A DNA stretch of 64,000 bases from NCBI GenBank assembly GCA_020636545.1, contig JACJXS010000012.1, positions 124,001 to 188,000 of the forward strand, written 5' to 3'. The position numbers and the translations under genes were made by a program. The stretch is from Chitinophagales bacterium. Its GTDB lineage: Bacteria; Bacteroidota; Bacteroidia; Chitinophagales; JADIYW01. The notes under the pieces are model-generated. The model saw only the letters and a list, made by a program, of their open reading frames with translations, made no database searches and was not told the origin of the DNA. Shown piece after piece: positions 36,897 to 48,100 of this stretch; within the stretch, counting starts at the first letter, position 1; each line of letters starts with the position of its first letter.

Positions 36897-37355
36897 ATGG
36901 GACTATTTAATTTTATTAAAACAGCAGGACAAAAAGTATTTGGCAAAAAACCAGAAGAAACACAAACAGAAGAAGAAAAACAATTACAAGCAAAAGAACT
37001 TTTAGCTTATGTACAAAGTTTAGGTTTAGAAATTAGTAATTTAACTGTTATTGTAAGTGGTCAAAAAGTTACAGTTAGAGGAGAAGTGGCTTCTCAAGAA
37101 ATTCGTGAGAAGATTCTTTTAGCATTAGGAAATGTTGAAGGCGTTGCAGAAGTTGATGATACAATTTCTGTAATTGTACCTGCACCTGAGGCTAAGTTAC
37201 ACACGGTTGTTAGTGGCGATACGCTTTCAAAAATTGCTAAAACTTATTATGGTAACGCAAATGACTACAATAGAATTTTTGAAGCTAACAAACCAATGCT
37301 TTCACATCCAGACAAAATTTATGTGGGTCAGGTTTTAAGAATTCCTCAAGCATAA
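36897..37355 (+). CDS. kbp: BON-LysM protein, Kbp (YgaU)-like
   Basis: 152 residues, no signal peptide. MGLFNFIKTAGQKVFGKK, a BON domain (about 40-95; TVRGEVASQEIREKILLALGN) and a LysM domain (about 98-150; VVSGDTLSKIAKTYYGNANDYNRIFEANKP) align along the full length with E. coli Kbp, a cytoplasmic potassium-binding protein. A potassium-sensing role is inferred from that homology. A terminator follows. Confidence 0.93.
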   Translation: MGLFNFIKTAGQKVFGKKPEETQTEEEKQLQAKELLAYVQSLGLEISNLTVIVSGQKVTVRGEVASQEIREKILLALGNVEGVAEVDDTISVIVPAPEAKLHTVVSGDTLSKIAKTYYGNANDYNRIFEANKPMLSHPDKIYVGQVLRIPQA

Positions 37356-37383
37356 TTTATAGGGATTTAATGAACTACTAAAA

Positions 37384-37412
37384 AAGGGCAACTAAAAGTT
37401 GCTCTTTTTTTA
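37384..37412 (+). terminator. Rho-independent terminator after kbp
   Basis: AAGGGCAACT (37384-37393), loop AAA, AGTTGCTCTT (37397-37406), with one G-U pair, then a T run. Confidence 0.88.
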
Positions 37413-37417
37413 TTACA

Positions 37418-37741
37418 CTAGACAGCACTAATAAAATAATTTCCATCTTCCAATTTGAATCGATAGCGAGGAATTTTGTATTGATTACCATCAGCACTCA
37501 ATCCTGTTTTCATATCAAACTTATAACCATGTAGATGACAACCTATAACTAATCTTTTATTGGCAAAACCATGATGCAACTCCGCTCCTGCATGTGGACA
37601 AATATTACTAATTCCAAAAATTTCTTCTTCAGTTTTAACAATACAAATCGGTTTTCCATTAAAAACAATTTTAAATGGTTTGTAATTTATAGCATCAATC
37701 ATTAATTGTTGAATATCTGAATCTAATAAATACCAATTCAT
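37418..37741 (-). CDS. Rieske [2Fe-2S] protein
   Basis: 107 residues, no membrane anchor. The Rieske ligands are present as CPHAGAELHHG (Cys 48, His 50) and GCHLHGYKFD (Cys 68, His 71), the pattern of soluble NirD/ferredoxin-type Rieske proteins. The partner enzyme is unknown. A good promoter lies upstream at 37759-37788, within the 3' end of ilvE, so it can be transcribed alone. Confidence 0.9.
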   Translation of the reverse strand: MNWYLLDSDIQQLMIDAINYKPFKIVFNGKPICIVKTEEEIFGISNICPHAGAELHHGFANKRLVIGCHLHGYKFDMKTGLSADGNQYKIPRYRFKLEDGNYFISAV

Positions 37742-37758
37742 AAATAAGTATAATTGTT

Positions 37759-37788
37759 CAAAGATAGCAAAAACAAAAGGCTAATCAA
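37759..37788 (-). promoter_or_regulatory. Promoter of the Rieske protein gene
   Basis: Minus strand: TTG (37788-37786), 19 bp, TATCTTTG (37766-37759), a good Bacteroidota -33/-7 match. The -33 element abuts the ilvE stop codon. Confidence 0.55.
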
Positions 37789-38688
37789 CTAAAAGTATTC
37801 CAAAAAGTTGGTATCTTTTCCAGCTACAATACGTTTATATCTATCGTGTAAAAGTCTGCCGATGGTATCTTCCCAAGGCAATTTTAATTGGTGTCCGTTA
37901 ATACTTTTAATACCAGCTACTTCGGCAGCAGTTCCTGCAAAAAAGGCACCATCGGCATTTAATAGTTCTTCAACTCCGAACAATTTTTCTTCAACAGGAA
38001 TATCCATTTGCTTAGCCAAATCAATTAAAGTTGCTCTAGTAATTCCTTGAAAAATATAATTTATTGGTGGAACTATCAATTTTCCATCTTTTTCCATAAA
38101 AAAAGAAGCTCCAGGACCCGTTGCTACATAACCTTCCACATCTAATAACAAAGCATCGTCATAACCATTTTGGGTTGCCTCTCTAGTTGCTAAAATGGAA
38201 TTGATATAATTTCCAGAAGCTTTTATATCCACAGGCATTGTTTTTGGATGAGGTCTTCTCCAAGAAGACACCATTACATTCAAATGATTATTGGGATAAT
38301 ATTTTTTCCATTTCCAACAAGTCATTAAAACATTAGGTTTATCAGCATCAACAGCACGCAAACCCATATTTTTATCCATAAAAATAAATGGTCGAATATA
38401 AGCTTCAGATAATTTATTTTGCTCTACTAATTCATAGGCAAAATTTATCATTTCCTGAACAGAATAAGGCATTTCAATATGTAATTTTTTGGCAGATTGC
38501 ATCAAACGTTCGAAATGTCTGCGTACTTTATAAATATGCAATCCACTTTGTGTTTGATATGCACGAATTCCTTCGAAAACACCATAACCATAATGTAAAG
38601 TCTGATTAAATGGACTTATTTTAAAATCATTTACTAATTTAAAATCACCATTGAAAAACAAAATGGTTTTATCATTATGATACAACAT
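37789..38688 (-). CDS. ilvE: Branched-chain amino acid aminotransferase
   Basis: 299 residues, fold-type IV PLP enzyme that interconverts Leu, Ile, Val and their 2-oxo acids. LHYGYGVFEGIRAY, the PLP Lys in DIKASGNYINS (Lys 156) and GPGASFFM are the class IV motifs; EGIRAY and length are typical of IlvE rather than DAAT or PabC. It is alone, with the Rieske gene downstream. Confidence 0.95.
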   Translation of the reverse strand: MLYHNDKTILFFNGDFKLVNDFKISPFNQTLHYGYGVFEGIRAYQTQSGLHIYKVRRHFERLMQSAKKLHIEMPYSVQEMINFAYELVEQNKLSEAYIRPFIFMDKNMGLRAVDADKPNVLMTCWKWKKYYPNNHLNVMVSSWRRPHPKTMPVDIKASGNYINSILATREATQNGYDDALLLDVEGYVATGPGASFFMEKDGKLIVPPINYIFQGITRATLIDLAKQMDIPVEEKLFGVEELLNADGAFFAGTAAEVAGIKSINGHQLKLPWEDTIGRLLHDRYKRIVAGKDTNFLEYF

Positions 38689-38781
38689 ATTTTAAAGATA
38701 GAACACAATTATAGAAATTCAAAATTAATTTATCCAAATTTTGTTTAAATCCTAAAACAAATTTGAAATTGAAGATAAATT

Positions 38782-40548
38782 CTATTTTTTGTTTGTATCA
38801 TCAATTAAATAGACAACATTAGAAAACCAAAAATCTATTCTATTCGCATCGACATTTGTTTTTTCTATCGTTCCAAAAATAACTTTAATTTTATAATTTG
38901 CTAATTGACCTTCAATAGATAATACATCTGGATTATTGGGATAATTATCAAACAATTTGATGGCTAAAGGTTTTAAATTCAGCGTATCTTTATTATTTAA
39001 AACCATATACAAGGCACTATTTTGCAATGTTTTTATTTGAATACTATCTTGGTTAATATTAATATTTTTATCCTCAGGATATTGTTGCAATATAGCATAT
39101 TGGTAATTTGCAATTTCATAATAAGGCTGTTTACTTGTCAATTGAAGGAAATTCGCTGGATAATTTTTATTAGAAATTTGCTGAACATTTTTAAACTTAG
39201 ATTCGATTGGCCAATAATTGGACTCTGCATTTTTAAATTCAACCTGATGTTTATCATCTAAAAAACTCAATAAAAAAGCACTTTGTCCACGACTATTTAG
39301 AAAATCAAATTTGCTTGAAATTTCATAGACTAAAGAATCAGTAATCGTTTTATCAAAATCAATCTTCCCATTTACCAATAATTTATTATCCTTCAAAATT
39401 TGTTCTAAAGCATTTTTTTGACTTCGTTTAGCAACAGAAATTGCATTAAAATAAGGGAAAACTAAAGCAAATAACCCAAATATAAATAAGGAAATTGGGA
39501 TAAATTTTATGGTAGCATTTTTAATAAAAACAAAATACAAAACAACTGTCGATAACCAAATTGCCAAAAGCAAAACATAGTATCTCGGCTCTGTAAAAGA
39601 ATAAGCTAAAATTCTTGTAAAAATAGCAACAAATAATAATATCAATAATGGAATTAATGTATAATAAAATAGCTTTCCAAAAACACGCACCCAAGCCTTT
39701 TCAGTTTTATTTTTGAGTGGATGTACTAAAAGTAAAGCTAAAATTCCGACAGAAGAATATGCTAAAATCAAATAAGAAACCCAACCTCTTGGAAGTTCCC
39801 ATGTTAAAATAATTTTGGCTAAATAAACATAAAGAATAACTACATATAAGAACAATAATGGAATTAATATATATTGTGTAAAAAATTGTAAAATAATAGG
39901 ATATTCATCTTCTTTTTCAATCGAACTCAACCCACTTTCACAAAATGATAAAAAAATAAAAGTACTTCCAAAAATTAATATAAATAGAAAAATTTTCCAA
40001 TAAACATCGCTATCAAAATGAATTTCAAATAAATTATCAATAGCTAAAATTGCCAACTCCGTTCCTATGATTAAAACGCTTACAAATACAAGTGTAAGGA
40101 AAAAGTTTACAAATAAGTTTTTATTAAATTGCCAAAATGAAAATTCTAAGTTTTCTTTTTTAGTAAATGCAATAAATGCTACCAAAAGATGTGAAAGTAT
40201 ATAAATCGGAATAAGAATAAATGCATAAAACTCATTAAAATCTACTTCATTTTTAGGTAAAATAAAATAAAAGCCTATTAGAATTAGAATGCCTAAATAT
40301 TCTATCATTTTGGATTGCTGCACTCTTTGTGCCAACAACTTTAATGCAAAGTTTAAAGAAATGCCTAAGCCAGCAACCAATATCAATTTAACCAGCAAAA
40401 ATTTTAATGAATCATCTTTACTAAAATTAAAAATTGTAATATGAATGATGGTTATTAATGCCATAATAAATGATGACAATAATACTAATGGATAAATACC
40501 AAATACTTTTCGTGCTTGATTTAGAATTATAAAAAACTTTTCTTTCAT
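38782..40548 (-). CDS. DUF4153-like multi-pass membrane protein
   Basis: 588 residues. About eleven hydrophobic helices fill the first 370 residues, followed by a soluble tail of about 200. The segment FPYFNAISVAKRSQKNALEQIL at the end of the membrane part matches DUF4153 proteins as I remember them. Function unknown; ATG at 40548. Confidence 0.75.
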   Translation of the reverse strand: MKEKFFIILNQARKVFGIYPLVLLSSFIMALITIIHITIFNFSKDDSLKFLLVKLILVAGLGISLNFALKLLAQRVQQSKMIEYLGILILIGFYFILPKNEVDFNEFYAFILIPIYILSHLLVAFIAFTKKENLEFSFWQFNKNLFVNFFLTLVFVSVLIIGTELAILAIDNLFEIHFDSDVYWKIFLFILIFGSTFIFLSFCESGLSSIEKEDEYPIILQFFTQYILIPLLFLYVVILYVYLAKIILTWELPRGWVSYLILAYSSVGILALLLVHPLKNKTEKAWVRVFGKLFYYTLIPLLILLFVAIFTRILAYSFTEPRYYVLLLAIWLSTVVLYFVFIKNATIKFIPISLFIFGLFALVFPYFNAISVAKRSQKNALEQILKDNKLLVNGKIDFDKTITDSLVYEISSKFDFLNSRGQSAFLLSFLDDKHQVEFKNAESNYWPIESKFKNVQQISNKNYPANFLQLTSKQPYYEIANYQYAILQQYPEDKNININQDSIQIKTLQNSALYMVLNNKDTLNLKPLAIKLFDNYPNNPDVLSIEGQLANYKIKVIFGTIEKTNVDANRIDFWFSNVVYLIDDTNKK

Positions 40549-40622
40549 CTTTTTTTTAAGTTATGCTTTTTAATAATTTAAAACACTTTGCAATCTAATA
40601 TAGTTTAACTAATTTTAAAGCT

Positions 40623-41546
40623 ATGAAAAAGTTAATTTTAGTTATGTGTATTGCATTGGTGCTTGGCTATGCTTGCAAAAAAAATGATGGGACAAACTTC
40701 GAACCAATTAAGCCACCCAAAGACACTACTATTATTATTGATACACCAAAAGTGGATACGCCAATAGTTGTAGAACCTCCTTATTTTAATAGAAAATACA
40801 ACAAAGTTTGTTTTTTGATGACGCACAATGCAATGAATAATAGTGAAAAAAAATATCTTATTCCAAATCAAACACACAGCATAAGCAAACAATTAGCAAA
40901 TGGTGTTCGTGGTTTGATGATTGATACTTATGATGGACCAGGAGGCAATGCATTGACATATCATGGTGTTGAATTAATGGGCAAACAACCTTTGGTTGAT
41001 GTATTAAAAGAAGTTTATTTGTTTTTGGCAAACAACGAAAAAGAAGTACTTACTATTATTTTTGAAAACAATGGCAGCAATGAACAACTGATTGCAGCTA
41101 TTGAAACTGCTGGATTAACTTCTTTTGCTTATGTACATGGAACTGAATGGAAAACAATTAAAGAAATGGTTAATAGCAATCAACGTTTAGTGATGTTTGT
41201 TGAAAGCGACAAAACTCCAAAAGTTGATTACTTAAAACATGCTTGGTCATATATTTACGACACAAAATACACATTCAAAAAAGTGAGCGAATTTGATTGT
41301 GCAATTAACAGAGGAACTTATAGTGAAAACAATTTATTTTTAGTCAATCATTGGTTATCAAATGGATTAGGTTTGCCTGAAAAGAAACTAGCCAATACTG
41401 CAAATAACCCTTCCGTAATTCATAGTCGCCTACAGAATTGTGAAAACACACGCAATCATTTTATTAATTTCTTAGGTGTAGATTTCTATGAAGTCGGCAA
41501 CACTAAAGCTATAGTAGATTCTATAAACAGCCATTTTGTAGAATAA
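40623..41546 (+). CDS. PI-PLC-like phosphodiesterase lipoprotein
   Basis: 307 residues with an SpII signal (LGYAC), a Pro/Thr/Asp-rich spacer (about 22-55), and a domain of the PI-PLC X type. LMTHNAMNNS holds the first catalytic His and LTYHGVEL the second; GVRGLMIDTYDG and VLTIIFENNG are the surrounding strands. Bacterial PI-PLC-like enzymes cut phosphodiester head groups of inositol lipids by a cyclic intermediate; the true substrate here is not known. Confidence 0.85.
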   Translation: MKKLILVMCIALVLGYACKKNDGTNFEPIKPPKDTTIIIDTPKVDTPIVVEPPYFNRKYNKVCFLMTHNAMNNSEKKYLIPNQTHSISKQLANGVRGLMIDTYDGPGGNALTYHGVELMGKQPLVDVLKEVYLFLANNEKEVLTIIFENNGSNEQLIAAIETAGLTSFAYVHGTEWKTIKEMVNSNQRLVMFVESDKTPKVDYLKHAWSYIYDTKYTFKKVSEFDCAINRGTYSENNLFLVNHWLSNGLGLPEKKLANTANNPSVIHSRLQNCENTRNHFINFLGVDFYEVGNTKAIVDSINSHFVE

Positions 41547-41620
41547 TTTTGATAAAAAGAAAAAAAAAGAGAATATTTCACTTTATTTGATTACTTTTGT
41601 TCAATTAATTTTTTTTATAA

Positions 41621-41923
41621 ATGAACATTTACATCGCAAACATCAACTTCAGAACAAGTACTGAGGCTTTGCAACAACTTTTCGAGAACTATGGAGAAGT
41701 AACATCAGCAAAAATTATCACTGACAGAGAAACCGGACGTTCACGTGGTTTTGGATTCGTAGAAATGAGCAATGATGAAGAAGCTCAAAAAGCAATTGAC
41801 GAACTTAATGGTTCAGAATTTGACGGAAAAGCATTATCTGTTAATGTTGCTAAACCTAAAGAGAATAACAGTAGAGGTTCTTATGGTGGTGGCAATAGCA
41901 ATTACAAGAAAAAAAGCTGGTAA
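41621..41923 (+). CDS. RRM-type RNA-binding protein with Gly-rich tail
   Basis: 100 residues. One RRM: RNP2 IYIANI (3-8) and RNP1 RSRGFGFVEM (about 40-49), then a Gly/Ser/Asn-rich tail ending in KKKSW. Such short RRM proteins in Bacteroidota and cyanobacteria bind RNA and are often cold-induced. A -7 box TACTTTTG (41592-41599) lies 21 nt upstream. Confidence 0.95.
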   Translation: MNIYIANINFRTSTEALQQLFENYGEVTSAKIITDRETGRSRGFGFVEMSNDEEAQKAIDELNGSEFDGKALSVNVAKPKENNSRGSYGGGNSNYKKKSW

Positions 41924-41950
41924 TTTAATTTATATTACTCCAAAATAAAA

Positions 41951-41980
41951 AACTCGAAACAAATGTTTCGAGTTTTTTTA
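41951..41980. terminator. Terminator between RRM gene and TMTC-like gene
   Basis: AAACTCGAAAC (41951-41961), loop AAAT, GTTTCGAGTTT (41966-41976): a perfect 11-bp stem flanked by A and T runs, so it can serve both converging genes. Confidence 0.9.
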
Positions 41981-41990
41981 TGCCTTGCTC

Positions 41991-43826
41991 CTACTTATTC
42001 GATAGCTCTGGGAATCCTTCAGATGGCATTCCAAATTTTACAGCCAAATTAAAATACATTCTTGCTTTATTGGTATCTCTTTCCGATAAATAATAATAAC
42101 CTAAGTTTTCATAAGCAGCAAAATTCAAGCTATCTTTCCTAATTAAATCAAAATTATAATTCAGTGTTTTTTCTTTAAAACCTTGTTCATAGTATAAGGT
42201 CGAAATATTATTTATCAATGCCTGTTTGTGTCTATCAGTTGCAAATTGATAAGCTCCTAAATAATAATTTTCTGAATTTTTATAATCTTTTTTTGAATAA
42301 TAAACATCTCCTAAAAATTCTAAAAGACTAGCATTCGTAGAATCTATGGCAAAAGCCATTTTAAAATATTTTTCAGCATTTGACAAATCATTTTTTAAAA
42401 ATAATAATTGACCTAATTGGGTATTAATAAGCACATTATTTTCATACACTTGATTCGCATTTAATGCACATTGTATTCCTTTATTCAAATAGCTAGTATC
42501 ATTAGTTTCTTTAAAATTATCAATATATACATTTGTAGCAATACGCATTCCTTCATAAGAATTGTGAAGTTTAGGAGCATCTGTTTCAACTAAAGTTGTC
42601 AAACTCTCCCAAGCTTGTGTTCTAACAAAAGAAGCAGTTGTCAATAAAACTATCATAAAAACAAAAAACCCTTTTGTATAAATATTTTGTATTGGTAAAA
42701 AATGCGTTAATACAAAAACAAAGAGTATAATAAACCAAGGCAATGCCATAAATGTATATCTATCAGCAACAATTCCTGCAACAGCTGTTATAAAACCTGT
42801 AGCAAAGAAAATAAAGGATAAAAACCCTATTCCAGCAATTAAGATAAAACCATTTCTTTTGGATAAAAATATAACACCAATTATAATAGAAACAAACATT
42901 AAAAATAAAACTAAAAGTTTTAAAGAAAAATTAGTATCTAATTGGTAATAGTTGTATCCATAATAATAACACAGCTTTATAGGTAATAAAATCTTTCCAA
43001 TATAGATGAATGTAACTTGCAAATATGTATATATACTAATAAAAAAACCAGTTAAATCAGCTACTGGATTTTCGGTAAATGTAGTAATTGCAAGCTTACT
43101 ATCAACAGAAGTATCTATTGGTAAATAATAATTAACGAGAGTTCCTCTGAATATGGAATATGTAATTAAAAAAAATACAAAAATTCCGATTCCCCAAAAC
43201 CAATCTCTTTTATTGAATTTAATAAAATTAAAACCAACTATAAATAATAAAACTCCTAAGATATCAATCTTTGCAAAAGTTCCAATTATAAAAAATAGCC
43301 AACTATAAAATAGGAATTTAAGTTTATAGTTACTAAAACTTGCTTTTAAAAAAAAATACAAACTCCATATAGCAAATAACATACTCAACAATCCGTCTCT
43401 CGATTTTATATTAGCAACTACTTCAACAACTAAAGGGTGTACCGCAAAAATACACACCATAAAAAAAGTTTCTAATTTATATTTTCCTTTAAAAAGTAAT
43501 TGAAAAAGATAATGCGTTGAAAAAAGTATCAAAACAAAAACAATTACATTAACTATATGTGCTATTTTAGGATTTATTGTACCTACAAAAAAATACTCCA
43601 ATGCAAATGTAAGCATACTGATTGGCCGATAATCTACTCTATTATATCGCTGCTTGAAAACATCAAATATGTCCGTAAATTGAATTATTTTTCCTTCAAT
43701 TCCTTCTTTAATTAAATCATCATCTAGGGCAAAATCAAAATGAAAAGTTTGTGAATAAATCAACAATACCAATACTATATATACTAATAAAATACTGTAT
43801 TTATTTGTATAGAATGATTGTTGCAT
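41991..43826 (-). CDS. GT-C glycosyltransferase-like membrane protein with TPRs (TMTC-like)
   Basis: 611 residues: about eleven membrane helices (to about 415), then TPR repeats (about 450-605; QLGQLLFLKNDLSNAEKYFKMAF, LEFLGDVYYSKKDYKNSENYY). The first loop holds FALDDDLI, the acidic pair of GT-C enzymes, then YRPISMLTFALEY and HPLVVEVVANIKSRDGLL, as in TMTC-type O-mannosyltransferases and related bacterial proteins. The sugar and acceptor are unknown. Confidence 0.82.
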   Translation of the reverse strand: MQQSFYTNKYSILLVYIVLVLLIYSQTFHFDFALDDDLIKEGIEGKIIQFTDIFDVFKQRYNRVDYRPISMLTFALEYFFVGTINPKIAHIVNVIVFVLILFSTHYLFQLLFKGKYKLETFFMVCIFAVHPLVVEVVANIKSRDGLLSMLFAIWSLYFFLKASFSNYKLKFLFYSWLFFIIGTFAKIDILGVLLFIVGFNFIKFNKRDWFWGIGIFVFFLITYSIFRGTLVNYYLPIDTSVDSKLAITTFTENPVADLTGFFISIYTYLQVTFIYIGKILLPIKLCYYYGYNYYQLDTNFSLKLLVLFLMFVSIIIGVIFLSKRNGFILIAGIGFLSFIFFATGFITAVAGIVADRYTFMALPWFIILFVFVLTHFLPIQNIYTKGFFVFMIVLLTTASFVRTQAWESLTTLVETDAPKLHNSYEGMRIATNVYIDNFKETNDTSYLNKGIQCALNANQVYENNVLINTQLGQLLFLKNDLSNAEKYFKMAFAIDSTNASLLEFLGDVYYSKKDYKNSENYYLGAYQFATDRHKQALINNISTLYYEQGFKEKTLNYNFDLIRKDSLNFAAYENLGYYYLSERDTNKARMYFNLAVKFGMPSEGFPELSNK

Positions 43827-43875
43827 TGAATAAAACTACTAAAAGAATAATGAAATTAAATATTATTTTAAATCT

Positions 43876-45066
43876 TTACAAAAAGCATTTGCCCATTCCT
43901 CGATAAGTTGGTGTTTTTTCAACAACTGAACCTTCTTTAATTAAATATAATTCATTAAATCGCTCACACAACTCACCTGCTTTACTATGTCTAAAAAATA
44001 TTGCATCTCCAATTTTTAACGATTGCTTTCCATTATAAACAAATGGTGTCTGAACTTCACCGCAACCTTCATTTTCTGTAATTTGTACACCTTCTGGCAA
44101 ATATGGTTTTGGCTGTTTATCTATACCCACACTTCCACTGGCAATATAACCGCCACCTAAACAAGTAAACATTCTATCTTTTGGCTGTCTAACAATGGGG
44201 AGTGCAAATCCAGCTGCTGGTAAATGCTTAAAATTATCATAGTAATCAAATAATACTGGTGAGAAAAAACCTGAACCTACTGTAATTTCTGTTACGCCAT
44301 CTTCAACTTTATTCCACTCCATACTTCCAGTTCCACCTGCATTTATAATCTCTAAGGTTGTACATTTTTGTTTAATGTATTCAATGACTTCTTTTCTTCT
44401 TTGTGTATATTCAGGTATAGATTTTTTCTTCAAAAATTTAATTGCAAAATTTTTAATGCCATTGGCTGGGTTCGTATCTCCAACTCCTGCAATCTGTGCT
44501 TCATAACCCATTAATGCTGTTAATTTTACATTCTTAAAATTCAATAATTGAGTGATATATGTTTTTGCATCACGAACACTAATTAGAGAAGAACGATAAA
44601 CGCCAAAATGTAAGCCTAAAAAATCTGAAGACATATCTACATCAATACAAATTGGTTGCGTAACTTGTTCTTCTTCGGCAATGGAATTTATCAAACTCGC
44701 ATGACTTATACAATCTGTCATTAAGATAATTTTCTTTCCAGTTTTTGTAAGTTTACAAATATTTCTAATCTGATTTTTATCTATAATTGGATAGCCTAAC
44801 AAAATATCATCAAATCCTTGCTCTATTAAAAACAAAGCTTCTGCTCCTGTAAAAGACATGACACCTTGATATTTCTTATTTGCTTCAAAAATGCGTTTTA
44901 ATGTCCAAATATTTCGTATAGATTTTGATGCTACACGAATGTTTTTATTACCCGCACGTTCAGCTATTGCTTTAATATTTTTATCTAAGAAATCAACATC
45001 AACAAAAGCTAATGGCAAAGCCTCATTTTTAATAGCTGTATTGTAATAATTATAATCGTGATTCAT
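43876..45066 (-). CDS. PLP-dependent amino acid deaminase/aldolase (alanine racemase-like fold)
   Basis: 396 residues from ATG 45066. The alanine racemase-type barrel begins LAFVDVDFLDKNI, and the PLP Lys lies in RVASKSIRN. The C-terminal region (CGEVQTPFVYNGKQSLKIGD, FRHSKAGELCERFNELYLI) carries His/Cys residues that hold zinc in D-threonine aldolase and D-serine dehydratase. The exact substrate cannot be told from sequence. Confidence 0.85.
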   Translation of the reverse strand: MNHDYNYYNTAIKNEALPLAFVDVDFLDKNIKAIAERAGNKNIRVASKSIRNIWTLKRIFEANKKYQGVMSFTGAEALFLIEQGFDDILLGYPIIDKNQIRNICKLTKTGKKIILMTDCISHASLINSIAEEEQVTQPICIDVDMSSDFLGLHFGVYRSSLISVRDAKTYITQLLNFKNVKLTALMGYEAQIAGVGDTNPANGIKNFAIKFLKKKSIPEYTQRRKEVIEYIKQKCTTLEIINAGGTGSMEWNKVEDGVTEITVGSGFFSPVLFDYYDNFKHLPAAGFALPIVRQPKDRMFTCLGGGYIASGSVGIDKQPKPYLPEGVQITENEGCGEVQTPFVYNGKQSLKIGDAIFFRHSKAGELCERFNELYLIKEGSVVEKTPTYRGMGKCFL

Positions 45067-45161
45067 TTGGTATTTATTTTTAATGTTCACAAATATAATA
45101 AGCTTCATCTAATATTCTATAAATAGCAAGAAACAATAGAAAACTTTTATCTTTATCCTTG

Positions 45162-48100
45162 ATGTCTTTAATCAAAAACATATTATTTATATTGGCTATA
45201 ATAATAGTTGGGTATGCTTATGGTCAAGTATTTAAAGATGCATCACAATTATCTAATTTAAGAATAAAATATTTTTCAAGCACAGCTAATGATTTTAGCT
45301 TAGATACAAATTTTGTATTCCCAAATAGTATAGTAATCAGAAATATAAATGGCATCTTACTTTCCCCTGAAACTGATTATCATTATGATATGAATACTGG
45401 AAATATACTTTTCAATACGAGCATTACAGATTCATTTTATGTTACTTATAGAATATTCAACACTAATTTACCAACAAATTTTGCCCACAAAAAATACCAA
45501 TCTTCTTATTATATCGATTCCTTAGATGCTTTTTTTAAACAATACCAAAAATATCAACCTAAACAAATTAATCAAATTGATTTCTTAGATTTTGGAGGTT
45601 TGCAATATAGCGGGAACTTTTCTCGTGGTGTTCAATTTGGTTCTAATCAAGATTTAAGTTTAAATTCCAATTTAGACCTAAGATTATCTGGGAAAATAGG
45701 CAATGATATAGAAATAATTGCTGCACTTACCGACCAAAATATTCCTTTACAACCAGATGGTACAACGCAACAATTGCAAGATTTCGACAAGATTTATATA
45801 CAAATCAATAAAGAGCCACACCGTATAACCGCTGGTGATTTCAATCAAAAATCTAGTAATAATTCATATTTTTTACGCTTTTCTAAGCAATTGCAAGGTA
45901 TAGGCTATGCAAATTCTTTCAAATTTAAGAAAAATATGCAACTCAATACCAACACTGCTTTTGCAGTTGCTAGAGGAAAATTTGCCAGAAATACATTTTT
46001 CGGTCAAGAAGGCAATCAAGGACCGTATCGATTGTTGGGGAATAACAACGAAAGTTATATCATTATCTTAGCAGGAAGTGAAAAAGTATATATCAATGGA
46101 AATTTACTAACTAGAGGCGAAACTAATGATTATATCATTGATTATAATTCAGGTGAGATTATTTTTATGCCTAGATTTTTAATTACTAAAGACTCCAGAA
46201 TTGTTGTAGAATTTGAATACTCTGACAAAAATTATTTTAGAACTACTATACATAACGCTATTGATTTTAAATATAAAAATTTAAAAATTTACACCGAAGT
46301 TTATAGCGAACAAGATGCTAAAAATAAGCCTATCTTAAATGATTTAAACGACAGTGCCAAAACATATTTAGCAAGTATAGGAAACAATATCAGCAATGCT
46401 TTTTTTGATGGCTTTAAACCTACTACCTATGATGAAACCACGATTCAATATAGACTAATAGATACAACAATTGGATTAAATCATTATGATTCAGTTTTTA
46501 TTTATGCTCCCACTAATTCTGGAAATTTATATAAAGTCAATTTTTCGTTTGTAGGCACAAATAAAGGCAATTACAAAACCTCAAAAAACTCCAATAACTT
46601 GCGTGTGTATGAATGGATACCTCCAATAGATGGAATACCTCAAGGTGCTTATGAACCTGTTATTTTATTAATCACACCCAAAACACAATTAATGACAGTT
46701 TCAGGTTTACAATATGATTATAAAAATATGTATATCAAATCTGAATTTGCCTTTTCCAATAAGGATATGAATACTTTTTCAGACATAGACAACAAAGCCA
46801 GTAAAGGTTATGCAACTAATTTAGAACTAGGAAGAAATGATACTATAAAAAACAACAACCAACTTAAAACAACTATAAAATATGAATTTAAACAAGCAAA
46901 CTTTAGACAAATAGAACCATACAGAAATACTGAATTTACAAGAGATTGGAACTTAAATGATATTAATTCTACATTCAATGAACATCTTTTTGGCTTTCAA
47001 GAAACTTATAATAATTCAAAAATAAATTTAAAAGCAAGCTATCGTTTTACATCGCTCATCAGACAGAAAAATTATCAAGGATTTGAAAGTCAAATTCCAA
47101 TTTCTTGGAATTACAAAAACTTAGAATTTAATGCTGATTTTAAACATTTAAGTACAAAAGATACTACTTTGTCAACTTCATTTTTTAGACCTAATATTCA
47201 AATTGCCTATGCAATTCAAAAAGCAAAAGGATTAAAATTTGGCATTAATTATTTACAAGAAAACAACCATATTCAAAATATAATTGCGGACACATTAAGC
47301 AACAATAGTTTTAAATTTAATATAGCTGGATTAAATATTTCAATGCCAGACTCTAATAAATGGAGTTTTAATTTAGATTATAAATTTAGAAATGATTTCA
47401 ATGGCTTAAATAATCAAATGCATATACAATCTTTTGCAAATTTGATAGATTTTAAAGGAAGTGCCAACGCCATTAAAAATCAACACCTCAATTGGAGTTT
47501 TACTTATCGTGATTTAAAAGTAATAGATTCCGTATTAGCTAAAACACCCTCAGAAAGAACCTACTTAGGAAGAATTGAATACGGAAATCGCTTTTTCAAA
47601 ACTGCATTGCGTAGTAACTTTATATATGAATTGGGTGGTGGACAAGAACGCATTCGACAATTTACTTATTTACAAGTTCAATCAGGACAAGGTTATTACA
47701 AATGGATAGATGAAAACCAAAATGGCATCAAGGAGTTGAATGAGTTTGTGCAATCACAATTTAGCGACAGTGCACAATACATCAAAGTATATACTGACTT
47801 AAATGAATACATCAGAGCATACACCACTTCATATACTCAAACAATTAATTTAACACCTAAAGCTATCTGGTTTAATGAAAGTGGAATTAAGAAATTTATT
47901 AGTAAATTTCAAATAGTATCCTTCCTAAACATCAGCAGAAAAACTTTAAAAGACAAACATGTTAAGCCATTCAATCCATTTATAATGAATAGTAAGGATA
48001 GTAATATTGTAAACCTAAATTCAAACATTAGAAACACTATTGCTTTCAATACAGGCGATCCAACTTATTACTTAGCTTATAGCAATCAAATACTCAATGA

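Noticed and set aside
36782..36946. Upstream extension of the M43 protease frame
   Set aside because: The signal peptide begins at ATG 36781; the extension overlaps kbp and its promoter region.
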